Source: Candidatus Rokuibacteriota bacterium | GTDB lineage: Bacteria; Methylomirabilota; Methylomirabilia; Rokubacteriales; CSP1-6 | Direction: 5' to 3' | DNA: 64,000 nucleotides | Assembly (NCBI GenBank): GCA_016200085.1 | Contig: JACQFL010000008.1 | Span: forward strand, 95,945-159,944 | Shown here: piece by piece, positions 27,365 to 36,001 of the stretch | Layout: each line of letters begins with the position of its first letter | Position numbering within the stretch: the stretch's first letter is position 1 | Translations under genes and position numbers: made by a program | Notes under the pieces: model-generated | Told to the model about the DNA's origin: nothing | Databases searched by the model: none | What the model saw: the letters and a program-made list of their open reading frames with translations, nothing else

Positions 27365-27534
27365 GGGCGTCTCCTTCCCGCGGCGCTCCAGGGGCGCTCG
27401 CAGTGCTCGTCGAACGTGACGTGGGGCGCAGGGTACGGCGTGGGCTCGATCCCGAGCAGCCGTGCCTCCCACGCGGCGGAGGCCTTGGGGTCGCTGACGA
27501 ACTGGGTCGCCGTCTCGATGGGGCGCACGCGCAT
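27361..27534 (-). CDS. Small conserved-looking protein coupled to amidohydrolase
   Basis: 57 residues, starting MRVRPIETATQFVSDPKASA and containing WEARLLGIEPTPYPAPHVTF. Not recognised. The frame is fully open, has a sensible composition (not the Arg/Ala/Pro bias of shadow frames), and its TGA overlaps the amidohydrolase ATG (ATGA). That arrangement suggests a real, translationally coupled small gene, perhaps an accessory peptide of the hydrolase. Confidence 0.55.
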   Translation of the reverse strand: MRVRPIETATQFVSDPKASAAWEARLLGIEPTPYPAPHVTFDEHCERPWSAAGRRRP

Positions 27535-27547
27535 GGTCAGGGACTCC

Positions 27548-28054
27548 TCACGGATACGGGCGGCCGTCGATGAAGAGGCGGGTGAGATACGCGCCGCCCC
27601 CGTCCGGGAGCGCGATCTCGGCCTGGAGGCGACCGCGCGGCAGCGTGCCCCTGCCTTCGGGGACGTAGTAGCGCCCGAGGCCGTAGTCGACGTGGACCCC
27701 GCGGTAGGTCGAGGTCACCTGGCCGCGGATGAGGCGCGGGTCCGCCGCCGCCACGGCATCGCGTTGGGTCGCCGCGGACGCCATTTCCCACCCGTCGCCG
27801 GCTGGACGGAGCGCCACCCACACCGTATCGCCGGGTCGGGGCGCCTCGCCGTGTCCGAACGCCGCCTCCGGGATCTCGTCGATCGCGAAACGGAGCGCGA
27901 CGTAGTCACCACGCAGCAGATCGCGAGGGTCGCGCTGCAGGACGTCGAGCCGGATGCGTGGAGCCCGCGCCAGCGCGCTCTCGATCGTCGCGACCCAGCC
28001 GACGAGCACGGCGGCGTGAACGAGTACGGCGAGAGCGAAGAGGCGTCGGCGCAC
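27548..28054 (-). CDS. GDYXXLXY-motif protein
   Basis: 168 residues: one N-terminal membrane anchor (about 4-24) and a soluble periplasmic-facing domain with the defining motif RGDYVALRF (GDYxxLxY), then VWVALRPAGDG and DYGLGRYYVPEG. Proteins of this type regularly sit beside DUF2157/DUF4401 membrane proteins, and the neighbour at 28058 is exactly that. Biochemical role is unknown. Confidence 0.8.
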   Translation of the reverse strand: MRRRLFALAVLVHAAVLVGWVATIESALARAPRIRLDVLQRDPRDLLRGDYVALRFAIDEIPEAAFGHGEAPRPGDTVWVALRPAGDGWEMASAATQRDAVAAADPRLIRGQVTSTYRGVHVDYGLGRYYVPEGRGTLPRGRLQAEIALPDGGGAYLTRLFIDGRPYP

Positions 28055-28057
28055 GGC

Positions 28058-29275
28058 TCAGACGGCCTTCACACGGCCGGTCACGTCTGCCGTCAGGCGC
28101 CGTCGCGCCCGTTCGAGGAACCAGCCCAACACCAAGAGCAGTGCACCCGACGAGAAGAACAGCGCGCTGGTCTGGAGCATTCCTCCGAGGAGATCGACGT
28201 AACGGGCGAACGCGTGGATCGCGACGAACACCACGCCGCAGTTGATCCAGCTCGTGCGTCCCCAGCGAGCTCCCGCGACGATGAGCATGATCGAGAGTCC
28301 GAGCAGGAGAGCCTGAGAGACCAGCGCCAGCCCCCGCACGGCGGGGGCGTTGCCCACGCCGTGCGCCGCCGCCTCACCGACGAAGAAGGCGACCGTGAGG
28401 ACGAGTGAGGCCACGACGCCGGCGCGCCCCTGGGCGTGCGGCAGGCGACGAGCCACGACGCCGACGGCAATGAGCGTCGGCGTCACCAGGACGCGCACGA
28501 CGAAGGAAAGGAGACCCGGCATTGCCGCGATGTCTCGGTCGGGCTTGTGCCAGCCGAACGTCAGCCACAGGAGGGCCCCGAACAGGAGCATGAGGCCCAC
28601 GGGCTCGACCATCTGGCGCACCCGGCGATAGGTCCCCTCACCATGGGCGATGCCGACGGCAAACAGTACGATGGCGAACATGCCGATCTCGACGGGGATC
28701 GCGTCGGAACGTGGGAGATAGGCCACGGTCGGCACCGAGGCTCGGCCCAGCATCGTCGTGGGATCGAATGCGGCCATCACGTACCAGGTGGTGGCGGCGC
28801 CGTATCCGAGCACGATCAGCGCGACCGAGGGCAGCGTGTACGCCGCGGGCAGGAGCAACACCCACCACATCAGGACGGCGTCTGACGGGCGCCCGTGGAG
28901 GTTGTAGATCTGGCCGACGAGCGCGATACCCACCATGAGCAGGGCGCCGCCGATGAGAAGGATCCCTTCGCCGAGCCGATCCCCGCCTCGCTTTCGCAGC
29001 GCCAGGCCACCGCCGTGGGCGGCCAGCATGAGCGCCACGAGCGCGCCGACCTTGACCAGGCGATGGATCCCATCCCAGTTGTGGGCGATGACCAGGGCGA
29101 TGGCGGCGGCGATCAGGGCGCCGCCGAGCAGCGAGAACGCCGCCATGGGGCGGTTCCGCCACGAGGCCCCGGCCGGGTACCGCGCGACGATCGCGCGCGC
29201 CTGATCGGCGGAGAGCAGCCCATCGCGCACCCACCGCTCGGCCTCCGTGGCGAGGCGCCCTGGGAAGTCGCCCAT
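28058..29275 (-). CDS. DUF2157-domain polytopic membrane protein
   Basis: 405 residues. A short soluble N-terminus (RWVRDGLLSADQARAIVARY, the DUF2157 signature helix) is followed by about 11-12 membrane segments. The ATG at 29275 is at the natural family start; upstream codons in the same frame belong to the pdxH gap. It lies 3 bases before the GDYXXLXY gene, its usual partner. Function unknown; the pair may form an inner-membrane complex. Confidence 0.82.
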   Translation of the reverse strand: MGDFPGRLATEAERWVRDGLLSADQARAIVARYPAGASWRNRPMAAFSLLGGALIAAAIALVIAHNWDGIHRLVKVGALVALMLAAHGGGLALRKRGGDRLGEGILLIGGALLMVGIALVGQIYNLHGRPSDAVLMWWVLLLPAAYTLPSVALIVLGYGAATTWYVMAAFDPTTMLGRASVPTVAYLPRSDAIPVEIGMFAIVLFAVGIAHGEGTYRRVRQMVEPVGLMLLFGALLWLTFGWHKPDRDIAAMPGLLSFVVRVLVTPTLIAVGVVARRLPHAQGRAGVVASLVLTVAFFVGEAAAHGVGNAPAVRGLALVSQALLLGLSIMLIVAGARWGRTSWINCGVVFVAIHAFARYVDLLGGMLQTSALFFSSGALLLVLGWFLERARRRLTADVTGRVKAV

Positions 29276-29318
29276 CAGCCACTCGTCTCGCGCATGTTCG
29301 CGATCGCGCCGGGCGCGG

Positions 29319-29951
29319 TCACGGCTGGAGCCTGGTGGCTTGCCACGGGCTGCCCTTGAAGCCATCGCCGACGGGCGTCAGCTCGCGCGACCACACCGCG
29401 CGGTCGTGGGCGCGCGCGGGCTGGCCGACCCAGAGCTCCAGCCGCTCGGCCCACACGCGATAGCCGCCCCAGCGCGGCGGGCGCGGGATCTCGCGGCCCT
29501 CGAAGGCGCGCGTGAGCCCGTCGAGCCTCGACAGGAACGCCGCGCGCGAGTCGATCGGTCGGCTCTGCTCGCTCGTCGTCGCGGCGATGCGCGCCTCCGG
29601 CGGGCGCGTGTTCCAGTAGGCGTCCGAGTCGGCGTCGGGGGCGAGCGTCACCGGCCCCTCGACGCGCACCTGGCGCTCGAAGGTGTCCCAGTGGAAGACG
29701 AGGGCCGCGCGCGGATGGGCCGCCAGCGCGTGTCCCTTGTGGCTCTCGCGGTCCGTGTAGAAGACGAACCAGCCCTCGCCGGCGTCGAAGCCCCGGCAGA
29801 TGACCATGCGCGCCGTGGGCCGCCCCTCGGGATCGACGGTGGCGAGCGCCATGGAGGTGGCGTTCCGGACCGCGGCGGCGGCCTCGCCCAGCCAGTCCTG
29901 GACCAGCGGCAGCGGGTCGTCGGGAAGGGGCTCAGGAAGCGGCGGCTTCAT
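29319..29951 (-). CDS. pdxH: Pyridoxine/pyridoxamine 5'-phosphate oxidase
   Basis: 210 residues. FMN- and substrate-binding motifs are present: PTARMVICRGFDAGEGWFVF, YTDRESHKGHALAAHPRAAL, HWDTFERQVRVEGPV, and the C-terminal PRPPRWGGYRVW with WSRELTP. It makes pyridoxal 5'-phosphate from PNP or PMP in the cytoplasm. The ATG at 29951 is in a divergent gap of 33 bases with the thioesterase gene, so the two promoters must overlap or lie within the genes. Confidence 0.92.
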   Translation of the reverse strand: MKPPLPEPLPDDPLPLVQDWLGEAAAAVRNATSMALATVDPEGRPTARMVICRGFDAGEGWFVFYTDRESHKGHALAAHPRAALVFHWDTFERQVRVEGPVTLAPDADSDAYWNTRPPEARIAATTSEQSRPIDSRAAFLSRLDGLTRAFEGREIPRPPRWGGYRVWAERLELWVGQPARAHDRAVWSRELTPVGDGFKGSPWQATRLQP

Positions 29952-29984
29952 GTGGACGGGAATGTTAGATTGTCTGGGCCCGAA

Positions 29985-30485
29985 ATGCCAACGCTCGAGA
30001 CCGGGATCCCGGCCCCGCTGGACGCGTATCGCGACGTGGTCCGTCCGGAGTGGATCGACCACAACCACCACATGAACATGGGCTATTACGTCGTGGTGTT
30101 CGATCTCGCGACCGACGAGTTCTTCCGCTTCGTCGGGCTCGACGAGCGCCACCGCGAGGCCCGGCACGTCACCACGTTCTGCCTGGAGGCGCACGTGACG
30201 TACCACCGCGAGGTCCGCGAGGGCGATCCCCTCCGCTTCACCACGCTGCTGCTCGGTCACGACGCCAGGCGCATCCACTATTTCCACCAGATGTTCCACG
30301 CGACGGAAGGTTACCTGGCCGCGACCAACGAGCTGATGTCGCTGCACGTGAGCCGCGCGACCCGCCGGGCCGCGCCGATGACGCCCGCCATCCTCGAGCG
30401 CCTCGCCAGGATCCAGGCCGCCCACGACACGACCCCGCGCCCGCCCCAGGCGGGACGGAGGATCGGACTGGAGGCACGCCCATGA
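29985..30485 (+). CDS. Hot-dog-fold acyl-CoA thioesterase
   Basis: 166 residues. The stretch WIDHNHHMNMGYYVVVFDLA contains the DHxxHxN-type motif of 4-hydroxybenzoyl-CoA/carnitine-cluster thioesterases, with the catalytic Asp followed by His-Met-Asn; VTYHREVREGDPLRFTT follows. It hydrolyses an acyl-CoA of unknown chain. Its stop overlaps the start of the CinA-like gene (ATGA). Confidence 0.8.
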   Translation: MPTLETGIPAPLDAYRDVVRPEWIDHNHHMNMGYYVVVFDLATDEFFRFVGLDERHREARHVTTFCLEAHVTYHREVREGDPLRFTTLLLGHDARRIHYFHQMFHATEGYLAATNELMSLHVSRATRRAAPMTPAILERLARIQAAHDTTPRPPQAGRRIGLEARP

Positions 30486-30979
30486 CCGCGCCCGCTTCAC
30501 TCGCGTCGCTCGCCGAGCCCCTCGCCGTGCTGCTCAAGTCACGCAAGGAGACCGTCGCGGTGGCGGAATCCTCCGCCGGCGGCCTGATCTCGGCCGCGCT
30601 CCTCGCCATCCCAGGGGCCTCGGCGTACTTCCTCGGCGGCAGCGTGATCTACACCCAGGCCGCGCGCCGCGCGCTCCTGCGCGTGGACGACGAGGCCGTC
30701 AAGGGTGTGCGCTCGAGCACCGAGGCCTACGCGCAGATCAAGGCGCGCGCGATCCGCGAGCTGATGGGCACCACGTGGGGACTCAGCGAGACCGGGGCCA
30801 GCGGCCCGACGGGCAACCGCTACGGCGACGCCGCCGGCCACGCCTGCATTGCCGTCGCCGGGCCCGTCGAGCGCGTGATCACCGTGGAGACCGGCGACGG
30901 CGACCGCGAGGCCAACATGTGGGTCTTCACCCGCCGCGCGCTCGCCCTCCTCGAGGAGTGCGTCCGGAACGTGCGCTGA
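30482..30979 (+). CDS. CinA C-terminal domain, nicotinamide-nucleotide amidohydrolase-like
   Basis: 165 residues consisting of only the CinA_C domain: VAVAESSAGGLISAALLAIP, ASAYFLGGSVIYTQAAR, and GLSETGASGPTGNRYGDAAG, which match the PncC deamidase active site (Ser in ESSAGG, Lys/Thr positions less clear). Stand-alone versions deamidate NMN to NaMN in NAD recycling. The typical third-strand Lys was not located with certainty. ATG overlaps the thioesterase stop. Confidence 0.82.
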   Translation: MTAPASLASLAEPLAVLLKSRKETVAVAESSAGGLISAALLAIPGASAYFLGGSVIYTQAARRALLRVDDEAVKGVRSSTEAYAQIKARAIRELMGTTWGLSETGASGPTGNRYGDAAGHACIAVAGPVERVITVETGDGDREANMWVFTRRALALLEECVRNVR

Positions 30980-31000
30980 CACGAACCGCGCGCGATGACC

Positions 31001-31069
31001 GAGGAGCGCCCCAGATTTCCCGGGGCGCTCCGAGCGTTGGGGGTCTGGGGGCCACGTCGGGGCCCCCGG
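31001..31069 (+). repeat. Hairpin repeat, family R1, between convergent genes
   Basis: GAGGAGCGCCCC..GGGGCGCTCCGAGCGTT, then GGGGGTCTGGGGGCCacgtcGGGGCCCCC. It occupies almost the entire gap between the CinA-like gene and the Uma2 gene, which end towards each other, so here it could double as a bidirectional terminator. Confidence 0.8.
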
Positions 31070-31624
31070 TCAGGTCGATCGCCAGACCTCGGCCAGGTCG
31101 ATGACGAGCTCGGGCCAATCCGGATGCGTCAGCGTGTCTGGCGTCGACGCTTCCGTGACGAGCCCGTAGTCACGCCCTGCGAGCCGCCGGCACTCGATGC
31201 GCTCGGCGTCGGGATCAACGATCCAGTAATGCGCGACGCCCAGGTCCGCGTACCGGCGCATCTTGATCCCGCGGTCCTGCGCCCGCGACGAGGGAGAGAG
31301 GATCTCGACCACCAGCAGCGGCGCCCGCACGATGGCCTTGTCGGTGATCTGCGCGGGGTCGGCCACGACCACGAGGTCGGGCTCGACGAAATCGTACTGG
31401 CTGAGATAGACGTCGATGGGCGCGTGAAAGGCCTCGCCCAGGCCGCGCGCTTCGAAGTAGTCCTCGAGCCGGCGTAGCAATCGCTTCGAAAGGCGCTGGT
31501 GCCACGGCGTCGGCGCCGGGGTCACGTACAGCTCGCCGTCGAGGATCTCGTAGCGCTTGCCGTCATTCGACGGCAAGCGCTCGAAGTCGACGTACCCGAG
31601 CTTGCGCTTGAGCCCTATCGCCAT
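31070..31624 (-). CDS. Uma2-family (DUF820) restriction-endonuclease-like protein
   Basis: 184 residues. PD-(D/E)xK-like core is seen: FVEPDLVVVADPAQI, then APLLVVEILSPSSRAQDRGIK with the metal-binding Asp and Glu and downstream Lys, followed by RRYADLGVAHYWIVDPDAER. Uma2 proteins are widespread, often as many paralogues, and of uncertain role; some are linked to mobile DNA. ATG has GGAG ahead of it. A short AT-richer patch with TTTGA..TCAAA lies 30-60 bases upstream. Confidence 0.85.
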   Translation of the reverse strand: MAIGLKRKLGYVDFERLPSNDGKRYEILDGELYVTPAPTPWHQRLSKRLLRRLEDYFEARGLGEAFHAPIDVYLSQYDFVEPDLVVVADPAQITDKAIVRAPLLVVEILSPSSRAQDRGIKMRRYADLGVAHYWIVDPDAERIECRRLAGRDYGLVTEASTPDTLTHPDWPELVIDLAEVWRST

Positions 31625-31699
31625 CGCTCTCCATCCCCGGCGCGAACCATCACACGCGCCGCATTTGACGACAAGAATATCAAATGATGGACGCTACGT

Positions 31700-34000
31700 T
31701 CACGGGCGGGGCGTACGCGTGGCGGCGAACAGGCGCGCTGGCACCACCGGCGCCTCGCCGAGCGTCAGCGCGGGGTCGGCGAGGGCGTCCTCCACGGCGT
31801 TGGCGATCGCCGCGGCGCCCGGGATGGCGCCGCTCTCGCCCACGCCCTTGACGCCGAGGTCGTTGATGACCGACGGGTGCTCGGTGAGGACGACGGGAAG
31901 ATCCGGCAGGTCGTCGGCGCGCGGGATCGCGTAGTCCATGAGGCTGCCGGTGAGGAGCTGACCGCCACTGTCGTAGATCACCGCCTCGAAGAGCCCGGCG
32001 CCGATCCCCTGGACGGCGCCCCCCTGCATCTGGCCCTCGACGATCATCGGGTTGATGGCGCGCCCGGGATCGTGAACGATCGCGTAACGGAGCAGCCGCA
32101 CCTGATACGTCTCCACGTCCACCTCGACGACGGCGGCCTGGGTGCCGAACGTCCACGTCACCGTGTCGGGATAGAAGTACGTGCAGGCGTTGAGCCCGGG
32201 CTCGCCGGTCGGCTTGAGCGTCTTCGACTTCAGCGCGACGTGAGCCAGGCGTCCGAGCGTCACCGAGCGCGACGGCACGCCGGCCACGTGGGCGCGACCG
32301 CCCTCGAGGCGCACGTCCTCGGGCGCGCACTCGAGCAGGTCCGCGGCGACGCGCGCGGCGCGCCGGCGCACCTCGCGTGCGGTGCGCGCCACGGCCGGGC
32401 CGGCGTTGGCGGTGACCCGGCTGCCGCCCGTGCCGTTGCCGAACGGGAACAGCGCGGTGTCGCCCGCGACGACGATGACGTCGTCGAACGGCACGCCGAG
32501 CTCGCCCGCCGCGATCTGGGCGAGGGTGGTGGCGTGGCCCTGGCCCTGGGCGGTCACCCCGATGAAGACGTAGACCTTGCCGCTCGGATCCACGCGCACC
32601 GTCGCGCCCTCGTAGGGGCCGAGCCCCGAGCCCTGCGCGTAGCATGCGAGCCCGATCCCGAGGCGCCGGACCGCGCCGGCCTCCTGCGCCCGCTGGCGCC
32701 CGCGCCACTCGTCGTAGCGGAGGAGCGCGAGCGCGCGGTCGAACGCCTCGGGGAAGTCGCCGGGGTCGTACGCAATGGGCACGCCGTCCTTGTACGTGAG
32801 GCCCGGCCGGTACGGCATCTCCTCGGGGCGGATCATGTTGCGGCGGCGGAGCTCGGCGGGATCGATCCCGAGCCGCCGCGCGCCGAGATCCATCAGACGC
32901 TCCATCACGAAGACGGCCTCGGGGCGGCCCGCGCCGCGGTAGGCGGCGTTCTGGGTCTTGTTGGTGACGATGCTGTCGCCGCTGCTGCGGTAGTGCGGGA
33001 CGCGGTACGGCCCGGGCAGGTGATTGACCGTGTTGAGGGTCAGGCTGTCACCCTGGACGGGGTACGCGCCCACGTCGGCACGGAAGCGGTCGTCGATCGC
33101 CACGATGGTGCCGTCGCGCCCAAAGCCGATGCGCGCCTCGTGCACCTGCTCGCGGTCGTGCCCGGCGGTCATCAGGTGCTCGCGCCGGGCCTCGACCCAC
33201 TTCACCGGCCGCCCCAGCCGCAGCGCGGCGGCCGGGACGAGCAGCTCCTCGGGATAGATCAAGCCTTTTGGCCCGAAGCCCCCGCCCACGTCGGGAACCA
33301 TCACGCGCACGCTCTCGACCGGCAGGGCGAGCCCCGCCGCGATCGTGTCGCGAAGACTGTAAGGATTCTGGGTCGAGGACCAGACCACCAGCGACTCGCC
33401 GTCGGGGTACGCCAGCACCCCGCGCGGCTCGATCGTGATCGCACTGAGCCGCGGGTGCTTGAAGCGCCCTTCGACGATCACCTCCGCCCCCGCCAGCGCG
33501 CGCTCGGCGTCGCCGATGGCGCCGCGGGCGACGAGCGCCACGTTGTCGGCCCAGCCCGCGTGCAGCCGGGTCGCCGTCGTCATCGCCGCGTCGACGTCGG
33601 GGATCGCGGGCAGGGGATCGTAGTCGGCGCGCACGGCCTCGAGCGCGTCCGCGAGGTGCGCGGGCGAGTCCGCCACGACGACGGCCACGGGCTCGCCGAC
33701 GTATCGCACGACGTCGTGCGCCAGCACGGGCTGCGCGAACGGCCGGCCCTTGTGGGCGCCGCCGTAGACCACCGGCATCCCGCGAGACAGCTCGGGAAAG
33801 TCCGCCGCCGTCCAGGTGGCGAGCACGCCGGGCATCACGGCGGCGTCCGAGGTCGCGATCTTCACCAGGCGCGCGTGGGCCTGGGGGCTGCGGACGACGC
33901 CGAGGTGGACGAGGCCCTCACGGTGGAGGTCGTCGAGGAAGCGGCCGGCGCCGGTCAGGAGCCGGCGATCTTCCTTGCGGCGCGGCGAGGATCCGATCAC
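31700..34000 (-). CDS. Xanthine dehydrogenase/CoxL-family molybdopterin-binding subunit
   Basis: 766 residues. RRKEDRRLLTGAGRFLDDL at the start and domains Ald_Xan_dh_C (about 15-130) then MoCo-binding. Cofactor and active-site motifs: GGGFGPKG, AYRGAGRPEAVFVMERL and the catalytic Glu in KGVGESG. The AYRGAGR loop marks form II CoxL/aldehyde or N-heterocycle dehydrogenases rather than CO dehydrogenase (AYRCSFR). The FAD (CoxM) and 2Fe-2S (CoxS) subunits are not next to it. GTG at 34000 gives the family N-terminus; an ATG 12 codons upstream is an alternative. Divergent from the sirtuin gene. Confidence 0.85.
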   Translation of the reverse strand: MIGSSPRRKEDRRLLTGAGRFLDDLHREGLVHLGVVRSPQAHARLVKIATSDAAVMPGVLATWTAADFPELSRGMPVVYGGAHKGRPFAQPVLAHDVVRYVGEPVAVVVADSPAHLADALEAVRADYDPLPAIPDVDAAMTTATRLHAGWADNVALVARGAIGDAERALAGAEVIVEGRFKHPRLSAITIEPRGVLAYPDGESLVVWSSTQNPYSLRDTIAAGLALPVESVRVMVPDVGGGFGPKGLIYPEELLVPAAALRLGRPVKWVEARREHLMTAGHDREQVHEARIGFGRDGTIVAIDDRFRADVGAYPVQGDSLTLNTVNHLPGPYRVPHYRSSGDSIVTNKTQNAAYRGAGRPEAVFVMERLMDLGARRLGIDPAELRRRNMIRPEEMPYRPGLTYKDGVPIAYDPGDFPEAFDRALALLRYDEWRGRQRAQEAGAVRRLGIGLACYAQGSGLGPYEGATVRVDPSGKVYVFIGVTAQGQGHATTLAQIAAGELGVPFDDVIVVAGDTALFPFGNGTGGSRVTANAGPAVARTAREVRRRAARVAADLLECAPEDVRLEGGRAHVAGVPSRSVTLGRLAHVALKSKTLKPTGEPGLNACTYFYPDTVTWTFGTQAAVVEVDVETYQVRLLRYAIVHDPGRAINPMIVEGQMQGGAVQGIGAGLFEAVIYDSGGQLLTGSLMDYAIPRADDLPDLPVVLTEHPSVINDLGVKGVGESGAIPGAAAIANAVEDALADPALTLGEAPVVPARLFAATRTPRP

Positions 34001-34053
34001 GCGGGTAGTGTACGGCAGGACCGCCGGAGGTCCCATGGCCGCGTCGGGGTGTC

Positions 34054-34121
34054 GAGGGGCGCCGCGGGTTCCCCGCGGCGTCCCGAGCGTTGGGGGGTTT
34101 GGCGGGCGCCCGGAGCCCCCC
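34054..34121 (+). repeat. Hairpin repeat, family R1, in sirtuin leader
   Basis: GAGGGGCGCCGCGGG..CCCGCGGCGTCCCGAGCG, then TTGGGGGGTTTGGCGGGCGCCCGGAGCCCCCC. It ends 23 bases before the sirtuin ATG, so it would be part of that gene's mRNA leader. Nearly identical in plan to the copies at 53725 and 55465. Confidence 0.85.
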
Positions 34122-34144
34122 ATGTCGTGAGGTAGGATAGCGCC

Positions 34145-34894
34145 ATGCTCGACACCGCCAGGGCCTGGATCGACAAGGCGCGGCGCATCGTGGCGCTCAC
34201 GGGCGCCGGCATCTCCACGGAATCCGGGATTCCCGATTTCCGCGGACCGCAGGGCGTATGGACCAGGAATCCCGGGGCGGAGAAGATGGCCACGCTCCAG
34301 CACTACATGGCCGATCCGGACGTGCGGAAGGCCGCCTGGCAGAGCCGCCTGGACTCGCCGACCTGGAGCGCCAAGCCGAACGCCGGTCATCTCGCGCTGG
34401 CCGAGCTCGAGCGGCAGGGGAAGCTGCACACCATCGTCACCCAGAACGTCGACGGCCTGCACCAGCTGGCGGGCTCCTCGCCGGACCGCGTGATCGAGAT
34501 CCACGGCACCATGCGCGAGGTCGTGTGCATGGCGTGCGGCCAGCGCGCGGCGATGGAGCGCGCGCTGGCCCGCGTGCGCGCCGGCGAGGAAGACCCCGCG
34601 TGCCGCACCTGCGGCGGCATCCTCAAGTCCGCGACGATCTCCTTTGGCCAGGCGCTGGTGCCTGAGGATCTCCGCCGCGCCCAGGAGGCCGCCGCGCTCT
34701 GCGACCTGATGCTCGCGGTCGGCTCGACGCTGTCGGTCTATCCCGCGGCGGGCGTGGTGCCGGTCGCCAAGGAGGCGGGCGCGCGCGTCATCATCGTCAA
34801 CTCGCACCCGACCGAGATGGACTTCCTCGCCGACGCCGTCCTGCGAGGCTCGATCGGCGAGATCCTGCCCCGGATCGTGCGCCCCTCTTCGTGA
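34145..34894 (+). CDS. cobB: SIR2-family NAD-dependent protein deacylase
   Basis: 249 residues. NAD motif LTGAGISTESGIPDFRG, catalytic His120 in EIHGTM, TQNVDGLH, zinc ligands Cys128, 131, 153 and 156, and the late GSTLSVYPAAGVVP. It removes acyl groups from protein lysines in the cytoplasm using NAD. No Tyr/Arg pair of the SIRT5-like desuccinylase group is obvious. ATG preceded by GAGGTAGGAT. The next gene starts at the GTGA overlap. Confidence 0.9.
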   Translation: MLDTARAWIDKARRIVALTGAGISTESGIPDFRGPQGVWTRNPGAEKMATLQHYMADPDVRKAAWQSRLDSPTWSAKPNAGHLALAELERQGKLHTIVTQNVDGLHQLAGSSPDRVIEIHGTMREVVCMACGQRAAMERALARVRAGEEDPACRTCGGILKSATISFGQALVPEDLRRAQEAAALCDLMLAVGSTLSVYPAAGVVPVAKEAGARVIIVNSHPTEMDFLADAVLRGSIGEILPRIVRPSS

Positions 34895-35100
34895 GTCGCG
34901 CCTTCGGGGTCGCGCACGTTGTCGGTGCGATCGTCTGGGTGGGACTCCTCTTCGCGGCATGGCTTGCTTCCCATATGCCCCCTGACGGCGAGACGCGCGG
35001 CCGCGGCATGCGCTGGGGGATCTTCTGGACCTTCTGGGTGGGGATCGCGCTGCTGGCGCTTCTGCTGATCAACCTCGACCAGTTACCGGGTAGACGCTGA
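34891..35100 (+). CDS. Small two-helix membrane protein
   Basis: 69 residues: two hydrophobic segments (about 6-26 and 41-63) separated by a hydrophilic turn containing PPDGETRGRG. Not recognised. GTG start overlaps the sirtuin stop (GTGA), arguing for translation together. Its stop is 20 bases before the convergent Fpg-like gene end. Confidence 0.6.
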   Translation: MSRAFGVAHVVGAIVWVGLLFAAWLASHMPPDGETRGRGMRWGIFWTFWVGIALLALLLINLDQLPGRR

Positions 35101-35120
35101 CCGTTGCGCGGGTCGTCGGA

Positions 35121-35960
35121 TCAGCGCTGGACCGCCGGCACCCACGCGGTGGTCCGGCCGCCGATGGTGTCGTGGCGGATCCGCTGACCGCGCCGCGTGA
35201 CCGCGTATTCTTGCCGGCCCCAGCGGTCGTGGAAGAGCCAGTGCTTCGGGAACCGGTCGCTGTCGGAGCGCGCCCGGAGCGCGGTGGCGATGACCAGCCG
35301 GAGCGCGTTGCGCACTCGGCGCGCCTCGTCGGCGGTGAGGGTGTCGGCGCGGCGCGACGGCGCCACGCGCGCCTGGTAGAGGACCTCGTCGGCGATCCAG
35401 TTGCCGACGCCGGCCGCGAACGACTGGTCGAGCAGCACCGCCTTCATCGGCGCCTTGCGGGCGCGCAGCTCGTCGCGGAACGCGGCGAGCGGAGGCAGGC
35501 CGCGATGGGCGTCGAAGCCGAGCAGGCTGATCGGCGGCTCCTGGGCGGGATCGTGACGCAGGCGGATGCGGCCGAGCCGCCGCGCGTCCGCGAGGACGAG
35601 CTCGCCGCCGTCGTCGAAGGTCAGCCGGAGCTTGGTGAAGCGCGGGGGCCAGGTGTTCCGCGGCGCGTGCGTGCCGCTCGACATCAGCTTCAGCGTCCCC
35701 GCGGCGGGCGTGTGGAAGCCGCCGGTCATGCCGAAGTGGAAGCACGGCCACGGGCGCCGGTCGAGGGCGAACCACAGGTGCTTGCCGTGACGGTGCACGC
35801 CGCGCACCCGCGCGCCGACCAGCGCCCGGCGGAAGCGGGCGGCGGGCACGCCCTCGAAGACGATCGGGTCGTCGGTGCAGCGGGCGGCGACGATGCGCCG
35901 GCCGAGCGCGACCTTCCGGGCCGTGCGCCGTCCTTCCTCGACCTCGGGCAGCTCGGGCAT
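35121..35960 (-). CDS. mutM: Fpg/Nei-family DNA glycosylase lacking zinc-finger cysteines
   Basis: 279 residues. The N-terminal MPELPEVE gives the catalytic Pro2 (Schiff base) and Glu3; HRHGKHLWF gives the beta-loop Lys. The H2TH region contains AAGVGNWIADEVLYQARVAP. The C-terminal finger, which normally has four Cys and an Arg, keeps the shape GQRIRHDTIGGRTTAWVPAVQR but has no Cys at all, while the key Arg in GGRTT is retained. Such zincless fingers are known from NEIL1 and plant Fpg. It excises oxidised purines or pyrimidines. ATG start is certain. Confidence 0.85.
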   Translation of the reverse strand: MPELPEVEEGRRTARKVALGRRIVAARCTDDPIVFEGVPAARFRRALVGARVRGVHRHGKHLWFALDRRPWPCFHFGMTGGFHTPAAGTLKLMSSGTHAPRNTWPPRFTKLRLTFDDGGELVLADARRLGRIRLRHDPAQEPPISLLGFDAHRGLPPLAAFRDELRARKAPMKAVLLDQSFAAGVGNWIADEVLYQARVAPSRRADTLTADEARRVRNALRLVIATALRARSDSDRFPKHWLFHDRWGRQEYAVTRRGQRIRHDTIGGRTTAWVPAVQR

Positions 35961-36001
35961 GGCCCGCTATCCCGCGAGCGCGACCGGTGGGGGGCGGCGC
36001 C

